From: Candidatus Komeilibacteria bacterium
GTDB lineage: Bacteria > Patescibacteriota > Patescibacteriia > UBA1558 > 2-01-FULL-52-15
Direction: 5' to 3'
DNA length: 26,648 bases
NCBI GenBank assembly: GCA_016204595.1
Contig: JACQKJ010000053.1
Location: forward strand, 1 to 26,648
How positions within the stretch are numbered: position 1 is the first letter of the stretch; every line of letters begins with the position of its first letter. This document shows, piece after piece, positions 14,878-20,883 of the stretch. The translations under genes and the position numbers were made by a program. Under the pieces are notes generated by a model. That model ran no database searches and was not told the DNA's origin. It saw nothing but the letters and a program-made list of their open reading frames with translations.

Positions 14878-16602
14878 ATGAAAGTGAAGGACTTTTTCAA
14901 AAATCATTGGCCCATAACGCTTATTGTCCTGCTCGCCGCAGCGCTGCGACTCTATGCGCTTGACCGCGGCGATCCTATCTCCGATGAAGTGCTGTACGGC
15001 TTCCGTGCCATCGGCATGCTTGATTTTGATTTTGCAGTAGTACAGCCCACACCGTATCAATTGTTCAATATTACGGTTCCATGGTGGGTACATTTGTCGT
15101 TCCATGATCACCCAATTTTGGTGTTTCTGATGCAGCATTGGTTCATGGGATTGTTCGGCGTGAACCTCTGGGGTTTGCGCTTGTCATCTGCACTGTTCGG
15201 TATTACCTCCGTGTTTCTCATCGCATTGCTGGGTGAAAAACTTTTTTCGCGAAAGACAGGTATCGCTGCCGCCGCACTATTCGCCGTTAATGTCCTGATG
15301 CTCTATGTGTCGCGCACGGGCGTGCAAGAGGCGCAGGTCATTTTTTTTATGATGCTCACCGTCTATTGTTTCTTACGCGCGGAAAAGGAGCCGCGCTGGT
15401 ATCTTGCGACCGGGGCCGCTCTCGGTCTGGGTTTATTGTCGAAATATACGATCGGTTTTCTCGTGCTGCCGCTGGGCATTGCAATGCTTGTCTGGCGCAG
15501 AACTGATTTCAAGCGCTGGCAGTTGTATGCGGGGGCGCTCATTTTGTTAGCATTCTGCAGCCCTTTCATCATCTATAACTTCATGCTGTATCGCGAGTTC
15601 GGGCATTTCGATTTTCAATTGTTCTATATATTCGGTCAGAAAGTGAGCTACTGGCAATCAACGCCGGGTAAAGAAATAGGCAGTGTCGGGAGCCGCGCTG
15701 CAGGTATTTTCGGCAATCTGTGGGCATATCATTCAAATGTTTTGAATGTGATGGCGGTTGCAGCCTTACTCTGGTGCATCGCGCGCCTTGCTCGGCTCAA
15801 AATAATAACAGCCGAACTGCGGCGTTCTCTTGTTTTTCTCCTGCTCTTGATCGCAAGCAGCGTACTGCTGTTTTTGGCGATCGGCCCGAGTCCGCGATTT
15901 TTGAGCATGCTTATCCCATGGCTGCTGCTTCTCATCGCCGCATTTTTTGTGGCATCATTTGAGACCGTGACAAAACCTGTGTTTCGGCTTGCGTTCATTG
16001 TTTTTTTTGTGGCGCTCATTAGCTGGGAAACATTCTTTTCATACAACAGTTATATCGCGTATCAGCCGGTCGGTACCGAAACGATCGCCTATTCGCGCAT
16101 ACACTGGGACGAACATGCATGGGGATTCAACAGACTGGATGAAATGATCGGGGACGTTATCAAGGGTAAGTACCCGAAATATACGATCCCGTACACGTAC
16201 CAGTTTTTGGAGGATGTGAAAACGAAGAGTATACAAAAGGCCAAAGCAGCGGGCAAACAATCGGCGCCCTATTTATTTGTCTATGATGATGCACAGTCGG
16301 ATCTCGCGACCCTGTGGGCAGTTAACCGTCACTCCTTATATGAAGGCTGGCCCATGATAGCGGCAGATGATTTCCGGCAGGTCGTGGAAGAAAAAGGCGA
16401 TGGTTTTTATGCAAGCCAAGGATTCACGGACACCTATTTCATCCGCGCGACGGACAAAGTCTTACAGAATCACGCGAACCGTATAACCGATGCAGGGCTC
16501 TGGGCAGAGGAATTTTTCAAAACGCAGAAAGCTGAAGAGACAAGTATCCGCAACCACGCGAGCGACGAAGCGTTCCGGTGGTATCATTTTAATACACAGT
16601 GA
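14878..16602 (+). CDS. GT-C family membrane glycosyltransferase (PMT/ArnT-like)
   Basis: The 574-residue membrane protein probably moves a sugar from a lipid carrier to a surface acceptor. After a first helix (WPITLIVLLAAALRLYAL) comes the outer loop DRGDPISDEVLYGF, matching the acidic loop-1 motif of GT39/PMT_2 enzymes. The next loop has FHDHPILVFLMQHWFMGLFGVNLWGLRLSSALFG, also family-typical. About ten further helices run to residue 385. The last 190 residues (SYNSYIAYQPVGTE to the end) form a soluble outer domain. No ribosome site is present; an extended -10 box six bases upstream implies leaderless initiation. No other cell-wall genes are nearby, so the acceptor is unknown. Confidence 0.85.
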   Translation: MKVKDFFKNHWPITLIVLLAAALRLYALDRGDPISDEVLYGFRAIGMLDFDFAVVQPTPYQLFNITVPWWVHLSFHDHPILVFLMQHWFMGLFGVNLWGLRLSSALFGITSVFLIALLGEKLFSRKTGIAAAALFAVNVLMLYVSRTGVQEAQVIFFMMLTVYCFLRAEKEPRWYLATGAALGLGLLSKYTIGFLVLPLGIAMLVWRRTDFKRWQLYAGALILLAFCSPFIIYNFMLYREFGHFDFQLFYIFGQKVSYWQSTPGKEIGSVGSRAAGIFGNLWAYHSNVLNVMAVAALLWCIARLARLKIITAELRRSLVFLLLLIASSVLLFLAIGPSPRFLSMLIPWLLLLIAAFFVASFETVTKPVFRLAFIVFFVALISWETFFSYNSYIAYQPVGTETIAYSRIHWDEHAWGFNRLDEMIGDVIKGKYPKYTIPYTYQFLEDVKTKSIQKAKAAGKQSAPYLFVYDDAQSDLATLWAVNRHSLYEGWPMIAADDFRQVVEEKGDGFYASQGFTDTYFIRATDKVLQNHANRITDAGLWAEEFFKTQKAEETSIRNHASDEAFRWYHFNTQ

Positions 16603-16648
16603 GCGTGCGTGTCCTCATCATGTGCGTCCGCATCATGGAGGATGCCTG

Positions 16649-16708
16649 CCCCGTAGTCACTGACCCTGAGCGAACGAAGTGAGTCGAATCGGGAGGTGTA
16701 CTACGGGG
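16649..16708. repeat. Long imperfect hairpin after the glycosyltransferase gene
   Basis: Nine-base perfect arms (16649-16657 and 16700-16708) enclose an inner region that can pair further through ACCC and GGGAGGT. The core CTGAGCGAACGAAGTGAGTC resembles a widespread dispersed repeat, and its GAACGAAGTGAG 12-mer recurs at 26254-26265. There is no clear T run, so it may be a repeat element more than a terminator. Confidence 0.55.
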
Positions 16709-16718
16709 TTCGCACCAG

Positions 16719-16727
16719 TGCTATAAT
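16719..16727 (+). promoter_or_regulatory. Perfect extended -10 element
   Basis: TGCTATAAT is an ideal extended -10 sequence. It lies 116 bp before the next gene; no ATG sits at the leaderless position. Confidence 0.4.
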
Positions 16728-16746
16728 CAGCAATCCGGTTTTGCCA

Positions 16747-16775
16747 TTGACTTATACCCTATCTCGTGATATTTT
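16747..16775 (+). promoter_or_regulatory. Promoter upstream of the isoprenoid-synthase-like gene
   Basis: TTGACT (16747-16752) and TATTTT (16770-16775, with TG one base upstream) are 17 bp apart. They lie 67 bp before the start codon, which has a strong GGAGG. Confidence 0.45.
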
Positions 16776-16842
16776 TCTGTGTCCACTGTTCTTGAACAAC
16801 ATTACGTACGCACAGAATTAGGCGTCAATTCGGAGGCCCCGT

Positions 16843-17724
16843 ATGAGATACATTTTGCAGGGACTCATGACTGCAGCTTGGAGAAACCATCATCCTGGCT
16901 GGCGGTCATTCTGTCGGTGTGTAAGCTACGCCATCACCTACCTACTGCAGCTCTGCATTGGGTACCTGATCCAAGGCAGAGGCGTTTTACTGCTCTTTGT
17001 GGTAGAGACGTGGTTGCGCGAAATTGACGATCGAGTCGATGCGGGTAACCATCGTAACGCGTATGAGTACCTCAATACGAAATTGGCGGTCATCGACCGT
17101 TCGTTCACGCAACGAGACGGAAAAGACAAGGGGCTTGAGATGATCCTTCGTCAAGCGCAGTCAATCGGAGTTACTCTCTTGCCGGAATTGCGCGCAATTC
17201 TGGAACTGATGCGCCGCGAAGTCGTCTGGCGAATGCGTGGACTGCCGATATCTCGTGCCGATCGACGACATCTTGCTGCCAGCCAGGATGCAGCAGTATT
17301 GTCCGTATGCGCCAAGGTGCTCAGGGGTAATACTCAGGCCTGCCAAGAGGTTATCTCCAACTTTGGCGGCATCTTGACGCGGACGGATTGGCTACATGAT
17401 CTGCCCGAAGATTTACGCCACGACTGCTTTCTGTTGCCCGCGGAGTTCATTCAGGACAATGAGCGGACGGTAGAAAAACTGCGTGAAGCCACGAACTGGG
17501 GCTCTCTCTGGAAAATCCCTGGCTTCTACCGGTGGTACCGAGCCGAGGTCGATGATCTCGAAAAAGGATGGGGCTCCCTTCACTCTGTGCTGGGTAACCA
17601 CTGTGGCGACATTTTCCCGAAAAAGGTAACGGGATGGCTTGTGCATTGGGCACTCATCAGTGAACTGCAATCTGAATTTCAACTCGTGAAGCTGCGAATG
17701 AAAACAGCCTACTCCGTGCTTTGA
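16843..17724 (+). CDS. Possible squalene/phytoene synthase-like class I isoprenoid synthase
   Basis: ATG 16843 has CGGAGG six bases upstream. The 293-residue length is right for the squalene/phytoene synthase family. Two spaced acidic motifs support the call. LREIDDRVDAG carries Asp62, Asp63 and Asp66, like the first DxxxD of head-to-head prenyl synthases. DWLHDLPEDLRHDCFLLPAEFI (Asp186, Asp190) closely follows the second motif pattern, RDxxEDxxxGRxYLP. The N-terminus has a hydrophobic stretch (SYAITYLLQLCIGYLI). The usual Arg before the second Asp motif is His185 and the first motif is not the common form, so the reaction is uncertain. No isoprenoid pathway genes lie nearby. It may be a divergent or repurposed member. 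Confidence 0.55.
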   Translation: MRYILQGLMTAAWRNHHPGWRSFCRCVSYAITYLLQLCIGYLIQGRGVLLLFVVETWLREIDDRVDAGNHRNAYEYLNTKLAVIDRSFTQRDGKDKGLEMILRQAQSIGVTLLPELRAILELMRREVVWRMRGLPISRADRRHLAASQDAAVLSVCAKVLRGNTQACQEVISNFGGILTRTDWLHDLPEDLRHDCFLLPAEFIQDNERTVEKLREATNWGSLWKIPGFYRWYRAEVDDLEKGWGSLHSVLGNHCGDIFPKKVTGWLVHWALISELQSEFQLVKLRMKTAYSVL

Positions 17725-17726
17725 CG

Positions 17727-17817
17727 CCGCACCCCAACCATCCACCTTCGTCCGCCCTGGGCGGACTACGGTGGACAGGCCGAGCAACTGCTCGACGGGG
17801 GTGCGGTTTTTCTTTTC
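17727..17817 (+). terminator. Branched terminator-like structure
   Basis: Outer arms 17727-17735 and 17798-17806 pair perfectly and are followed by TTTTTCTTTT. Inside are two further hairpins: TCCACC (17741-17746) with GGTGGA (17770-17775) capped by a GTCCGCC/GGCGGAC stem, and CGAGCA with TGCTCG at about 17781-17794. It folds like a three-way junction ending in a T run and should terminate the upstream gene. The inner GC-rich hairpin looks like a dispersed repeat that entered the terminator loop. Confidence 0.7.
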
Positions 17818-17847
17818 ATGAGTAATAAATAATAAACGTCCGCCCCC

Positions 17848-17925
17848 AATTACAAATTACCCATTACCGATTACTAATTACCAATTATTGATTACTCATT
17901 ACTAATTCCTCATTCCTCGTTCCTT
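17848..17925. repeat. Degenerate short tandem repeat of ATTAC/AATT units
   Basis: About ten loosely repeated 7-8-bp units (AATTAC, CCATTAC, CGATTAC, TAATTAC, CAATTA, TGATTAC, TCATTAC) fill the intergenic region with almost no G. It is immediately upstream of the methyltransferase promoter. No coding potential is seen. Confidence 0.7.
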
Positions 17926-17935
17926 TATTCTGTAG

Positions 17936-17941
17936 TATACT
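17936..17941 (+). promoter_or_regulatory. -10 box of the methyltransferase gene (leaderless)
   Basis: TATACT ends exactly six bases before ATG 17948. No good -35 is seen. Confidence 0.5.
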
Positions 17942-17947
17942 AATTCC

Positions 17948-18511
17948 ATGGCATCTCCCATTATTTCCGGTGGTAATGCGCTCTTGCAGCCGCGCGTCAT
18001 CTTGAAGGAACATCTGCACGTAGCGCCGAGCCAGATCGTCGGCAATTTCGGATGCGGCGGGGGCGGTTTTTTTACGTTGGAGTCGGCGCGCATGGTCGGC
18101 GAGAGCGGGCAGGTATATGCAGTGGATATCGTGAAGAACGCCCTCTCAAGCGTAGATGGTAAGGCGAAGCTGCAGGGATTGTATAATGTGAAAACGATCT
18201 GGAGCGATCTGGAGATCTACGGCGCGACCGACATTCCGGAAGCAAGCTTGGATCATGGCCTTCTCGTCAATATTCTTTTTCAATCAAAAAAACACGACGC
18301 GATCGTCCGTGAAGTCACGCGCTTCATAAAACCCGGCGGAAAATTACTGATCATCGATTGGAATAACGTACAGGTGCCGTTCGGTCCGCCGCTTGAAGAT
18401 CGGGTGAAGGTGGATGAATTACGTATGAAGGTGCCATCCTTCGGATATCAGGAAGAAAAATTCTTCGAAGCCGGTCAGTATCACTTCGGCTTGATTTTTA
18501 TCAAACTGTAG
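17948..18511 (+). CDS. Class I SAM-dependent methyltransferase
   Basis: The 187-residue protein has the Rossmann methyltransferase core. Motif I is VGNFGCGGGGFFTLESARMVG with the Gly-rich loop. YAVDIVKNAL gives the acidic residue that binds the SAM ribose. The post-I segment is TIWSDLEIYGATDIPEASLDHGLLVNILFQ, and then come FIKPGGKLLIIDW and a final LIFIKL strand. The size and the motif order fit a small-molecule or UbiE-like enzyme; the substrate is unknown. There is no ribosome site, and a TATACT box six bases before the ATG suggests leaderless start. It is a single-gene unit between repeat regions. Confidence 0.85.
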   Translation: MASPIISGGNALLQPRVILKEHLHVAPSQIVGNFGCGGGGFFTLESARMVGESGQVYAVDIVKNALSSVDGKAKLQGLYNVKTIWSDLEIYGATDIPEASLDHGLLVNILFQSKKHDAIVREVTRFIKPGGKLLIIDWNNVQVPFGPPLEDRVKVDELRMKVPSFGYQEEKFFEAGQYHFGLIFIKL

Positions 18512-18600
18512 AGAAGGGCATCCGCTTTCGCATAAAGCTACAGCGGATTGCGCCTATTATAAATGGCGCAGTTCTGCGCTGCGCCTACAGTATGGTGCGC
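18512..18600. other. Gene-free region with small hairpins after the methyltransferase gene
   Basis: No gene is supported here. ATCCGCT pairs with AGCGGAT (about 18520-18546), and GGCGCAG pairs with CTGCGCC a little further on. Neither is followed by a convincing T run on either strand. Confidence 0.5.
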
Positions 18601-18718
18601 AATAAGCGGCCCCCGGGAACGGTTCCGCTTGATGCGGGTGTTCCCGGGGGTTTACTTACCTGGAGGGTCCAGGTATGCGACGACAGAGGGTACCAGGGGG
18701 ACTGTCGTCTCTGTGAGT
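18600..18718 (-). ncRNA. Candidate structured non-coding RNA
   Basis: A strong minus-strand promoter (18725-18752) predicts a transcript starting near 18718. The first 110 bases then fold into three consecutive strong hairpins: 18709-18702 with 18686-18679 (8 bp), 18674-18668 with 18664-18658 (7 bp), and 18650-18640 with 18620-18610 (11 bp, with an inner 4-bp stem). No ATG sits at the leaderless position, and no frame with plausible protein content follows. I do not recognise a known RNA family: the SRP core loop, tmRNA and RNase P signatures are absent. The 3' end is undefined because no T run is visible. Confidence 0.45.
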
Positions 18719-18724
18719 ATGGTA

Positions 18725-18752
18725 AGTATAAAACCCAGACATGATCTGTCAA
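18725..18752 (-). promoter_or_regulatory. Strong minus-strand promoter with no downstream gene
   Basis: On the minus strand TTGACA (18752-18747) and TATACT (18730-18725) are 16 bp apart. These are the same hexamers and spacing as the nusA promoter. It fires toward the hairpin series. Confidence 0.6.
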
Positions 18753-18854
18753 CCCCGTTAGAAGTCCCGTATGACACTGCCTGTAGGGGATAATGTGCTT
18801 CGTCATAAAAAATCGTATTGAATGCAAATTTTTTGTATGGGACTTCTAACGGGG
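18749..18854. repeat. Inverted-repeat unit A, 106 bp
   Basis: Perfect 17-bp inverted arms lie at 18752-18768 and 18839-18855. The unit begins with TCAACCC and is followed by TCAACCC again exactly 106 bp later. The interior has no coding frame. It looks like a small palindromic mobile element with a 4-base duplicated target (TCAA). Confidence 0.65.
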
Positions 18855-18960
18855 TCAACCCAGCACCACTTTTATACTCAATATTGAGGTTCAAGAAATA
18901 GTTTTTCGAAATTAATTTTTTAACTCTTATTGAACTGTTGCGAGTAAAAGTGGTGCTGGA
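18855..18960. repeat. Inverted-repeat unit B, 106 bp
   Basis: Perfect 15-bp arms lie at 18860-18874 and 18945-18959, with an inner GTTCAA/TTGAAC pair. The unit again starts with TCAACCC, and a third TCAACCC follows at 18961. It has the same length as unit A but a different sequence. The plus strand also holds a TATACT at 18873-18878. Confidence 0.65.
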
Positions 18961-19033
18961 TCAACCCCTTATGCAACATTGCCGAGTAACGGAGCCAATT
19001 GTCTCATTGACAAGCATGCGTTCGTGCGCTTAA

Positions 19034-19447
19034 ATGAGCACGATGCAGAAATTTTTAATCATATCCTATTGGTTCGAATCAGCGCCCGGAGATCTGGATC
19101 TTCGATTTTGGAGGGCAGCGCTTATCGGCGCCGCCATCTTCATAGTCATTGGTATTGCGGCATCTTTCATGATACGCCGATATAAAAACGACAGACTGCA
19201 CAGGCGTGTATGGGTCAAGATAGCGTCCTGGTCGTTTACGATAGCCCCTCTTGTCGTCCTACTTTGGTTTTTCCGCCTGCAACATGCATATTTTTTGAGC
19301 ATGCGTTTCTTGGTGTTACTTTGGCTTTTGCTGGCTCTAGTCTGGGCGGTCATGATCGCGTGGTTCGCTTTCCGTGTGCTACCCAGACGTCTGAAGGAAC
19401 GGAGCAGCCAGGAAGCCATGGATCGGTACCTGCCTCATAAGAAATAA
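19034..19447 (+). CDS. Small membrane protein, unknown
   Basis: The 137-residue product has four hydrophobic segments, roughly residues 27-46 (AALIGAAIFIVIGIAASFMI), 65-82 (SWSFTIAPLVVLLWFF), 88-100 and 102-116, with Arg/Lys-rich loops between them and a basic tail. It should sit in the cytoplasmic membrane. I recognise no family. No ribosome site or leaderless -10 box is visible, so the start is less certain. yraN begins directly after it, and the two are probably co-transcribed. Confidence 0.65.
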   Translation: MSTMQKFLIISYWFESAPGDLDLRFWRAALIGAAIFIVIGIAASFMIRRYKNDRLHRRVWVKIASWSFTIAPLVVLLWFFRLQHAYFLSMRFLVLLWLLLALVWAVMIAWFAFRVLPRRLKERSSQEAMDRYLPHKK

Positions 19448-19486
19448 GTGTTAATCCACCAAACAGGGCGCAATCGTGACTCTGTT

Positions 19487-19837
19487 ATGGCGTATGTAAG
19501 ACACGCAGTCGGTCGTTGGGGAGAGTCCTATGCATCGGAGTTCCTTGCAGAACGCGGGTTTGTCATACTGGAGCGGAATTGGCGTTGTTCACACGGAGAG
19601 ATAGATATTGTATGCATGAAGCGGGGGGTTCTCTATGCCGTTGAGGTCAAAACAAGACAGGTACTTACTTTCGGGTATCCGGAAGAAGCGATAACGCCCA
19701 AAAAATTGGAGAGAATGCGCCGTTGTGCCCGCGCTTACGCACAGATGGAATCGGGTTTGGGGCGCATTCGGGTTGGTTTGATCGCTCTGTACCACACTCG
19801 CACTACCGTGAGTATCAGGTTGTACACAGATTTGTAG
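19487..19837 (+). CDS. yraN: YraN/UPF0102 family endonuclease-fold protein
   Basis: ATG 19487 gives 116 residues (MAYVRHAVGRWGESYASEFL). An in-frame GTG at 19448 would add 13 residues. The family is a predicted Holliday-junction-resolvase-like nuclease fold, usually near rnhB and DNA-processing genes. GRWGESYASEFLAERGFVILERNWRCSHGEIDIVCMKRGVLYAVEVKTR shows the full conserved block, with Glu in GE, Asp in EID and the ExK pair (EVK). The C-terminus (RRCARAYAQ and so on) is standard. Its cellular role remains unclear. In many bacteria it lies next to rnhB; here rnhB is 5 kb away. Confidence 0.85.
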   Translation: MAYVRHAVGRWGESYASEFLAERGFVILERNWRCSHGEIDIVCMKRGVLYAVEVKTRQVLTFGYPEEAITPKKLERMRRCARAYAQMESGLGRIRVGLIALYHTRTTVSIRLYTDL

Positions 19838-19928
19838 GTAGGCACGCACAGCTTATCCACTCATGCTGCACAAACTATCCCTTGCTGCGCACGTGCAGTT
19901 GCTTTAGGATGATTTTGTTGATTACGGT

Positions 19929-20780
19929 ATGCGGTACCGACCACCCATAGCATTTGCCATAGGAGGGCTTGCGCTCTCTTTTTTAATTTACACGAACACC
20001 GCGTATGCCCAGGAGCAGGTTATGTATGAAGCTCCGCTGCAGGACGTGCCCGAAGTTGTGGAAGTTGATGGCGAGCATATAAAAGTATTAAGTATTGAAT
20101 ACACCGAAACAGCCCAGTCGCCCTGCGCGCTGCCTTCCGACTGTAACGTACCGGCTCCGACCGTCATTCAGCCGGGCATGAACCAGCGCCTTCTCTATGG
20201 GAGTAGTATTACCATTACCGGTTTGAGCTGGAACCAGACCAAAGTGGATGTCTATATTGACGGTATCTATAACGGCAGGGCTGACCTCCGCACTGATCCG
20301 AGCGAGGTCGGCAATTTCGTATACCGTCCGTTTCTTCCCCTGACACCGGGTGCTCACACGTTGTATACGGTCGCACGTAATTTAAGCGAGCTGGAGCGAA
20401 GCCCGCAATCTCAGACGATCTCGTTCGATGTTGTCGCTTTGAAACCTCTCGCGCCTGTTACGCAAAAAGAGCCGGAACAAAAGAAACTATCGGATGAGAC
20501 ACTGGATGCAATGGGCACAACCCAAGAGGCAACAGCGACCGCATCGTCTGCGAACAGTTTTCTGGACTGGTTCTTCAACAAAACCGGTGAGTCAGGAACC
20601 GGCACCGCGACCAGCACGTCCGGATTTGTACGACCTCGTACGTTCGTCATCGCTGTTCTTGTCCTCACTCTTCTTGGCATCGGGTATTGGATGTTCGGTC
20701 GCAGGGCCGGTCCTCGCGACACCACGACACCAACGGATCAGCATGCGCCGCCGGAGGACGATCAGCCACGCCAGCCGTAA
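19929..20780 (+). CDS. Exported single-pass surface protein with an Ig-like domain
   Basis: The 283-residue protein starts with a signal-like stretch (FAIGGLALSFLIYTNTAYAQE) with a likely cleavage after AYA. Residues about 75-175 look like an Ig/Big-type beta sandwich: VIQPGMNQRLLYGSSITITGLSWNQTKVDVYIDGIYNGRA, then FLPLTPGAHTLYTVARN. A Pro/Thr/Ser-rich linker leads to a C-terminal membrane helix (FVIAVLVLTLLGIGYWMFG) and a charged, Pro-rich tail. It is thus anchored in the membrane with the Ig domain outside. The partner is unknown. A weak promoter (TTGCTG at 19882, TAGGAT at 19905) lies upstream. A strong promoter and hairpin follow before nusA. Confidence 0.75.
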   Translation: MRYRPPIAFAIGGLALSFLIYTNTAYAQEQVMYEAPLQDVPEVVEVDGEHIKVLSIEYTETAQSPCALPSDCNVPAPTVIQPGMNQRLLYGSSITITGLSWNQTKVDVYIDGIYNGRADLRTDPSEVGNFVYRPFLPLTPGAHTLYTVARNLSELERSPQSQTISFDVVALKPLAPVTQKEPEQKKLSDETLDAMGTTQEATATASSANSFLDWFFNKTGESGTGTATSTSGFVRPRTFVIAVLVLTLLGIGYWMFGRRAGPRDTTTPTDQHAPPEDDQPRQP

Positions 20781-20795
20781 AGCTACCTCTTCTGA

Positions 20796-20823
20796 TTGAC
20801 AAAGACCTAAAAATCAGTATACT
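20796..20823 (+). promoter_or_regulatory. Strong promoter of the nusA-hppA-tig operon
   Basis: TTGACA (20796-20801) and TATACT (20818-20823) are 16 bp apart. Transcription should start near 20830. Confidence 0.7.
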
Positions 20824-20831
20824 TGCTCTAT

Positions 20832-20864
20832 TGACTAGTTTAGAGTACTAAACTAGTCATTTTT
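20832..20864 (+). promoter_or_regulatory. Terminator-like hairpin in the nusA leader
   Basis: A perfect 12-bp stem (20832-20843 with 20848-20859) and an AGTA loop is followed by TTTTT (20860-20864). It begins about two bases after the predicted transcription start and 20 bases before the nusA ATG. The stem is AT-rich and the T run is short, so it is a weak, factor-dependent type of terminator. It may serve as an attenuator or an operator, or as the end of the upstream surface-protein transcript. Confidence 0.6.
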
Positions 20865-20883
20865 AATGAATTAATTTTATTGC

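Noticed and set aside
16649..16708. Rho-independent terminator for the glycosyltransferase gene.
   Set aside because: There is no T run after the stem, so I list it as a repeat.
18563..18894. Several 76-81 codon frames in the gene-free stretch.
   Set aside because: They run through hairpins and inverted repeats, lack ribosome sites and have no family resemblance.
18749..18900. The inverted units encode on one strand SGAGLTPLEV, which looks like a prepilin cleavage site.
   Set aside because: No hydrophobic helix follows and the frame is set by the repeat arms, so the likeness is probably chance.
18749..18967. CRISPR array or integron attC array.
   Set aside because: The shared element is only 7 bp and intervals are inverted repeats, unlike spacers. 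The GTTRRRY/RYYYAAC core sites of attC are not both present and no integrase is near.
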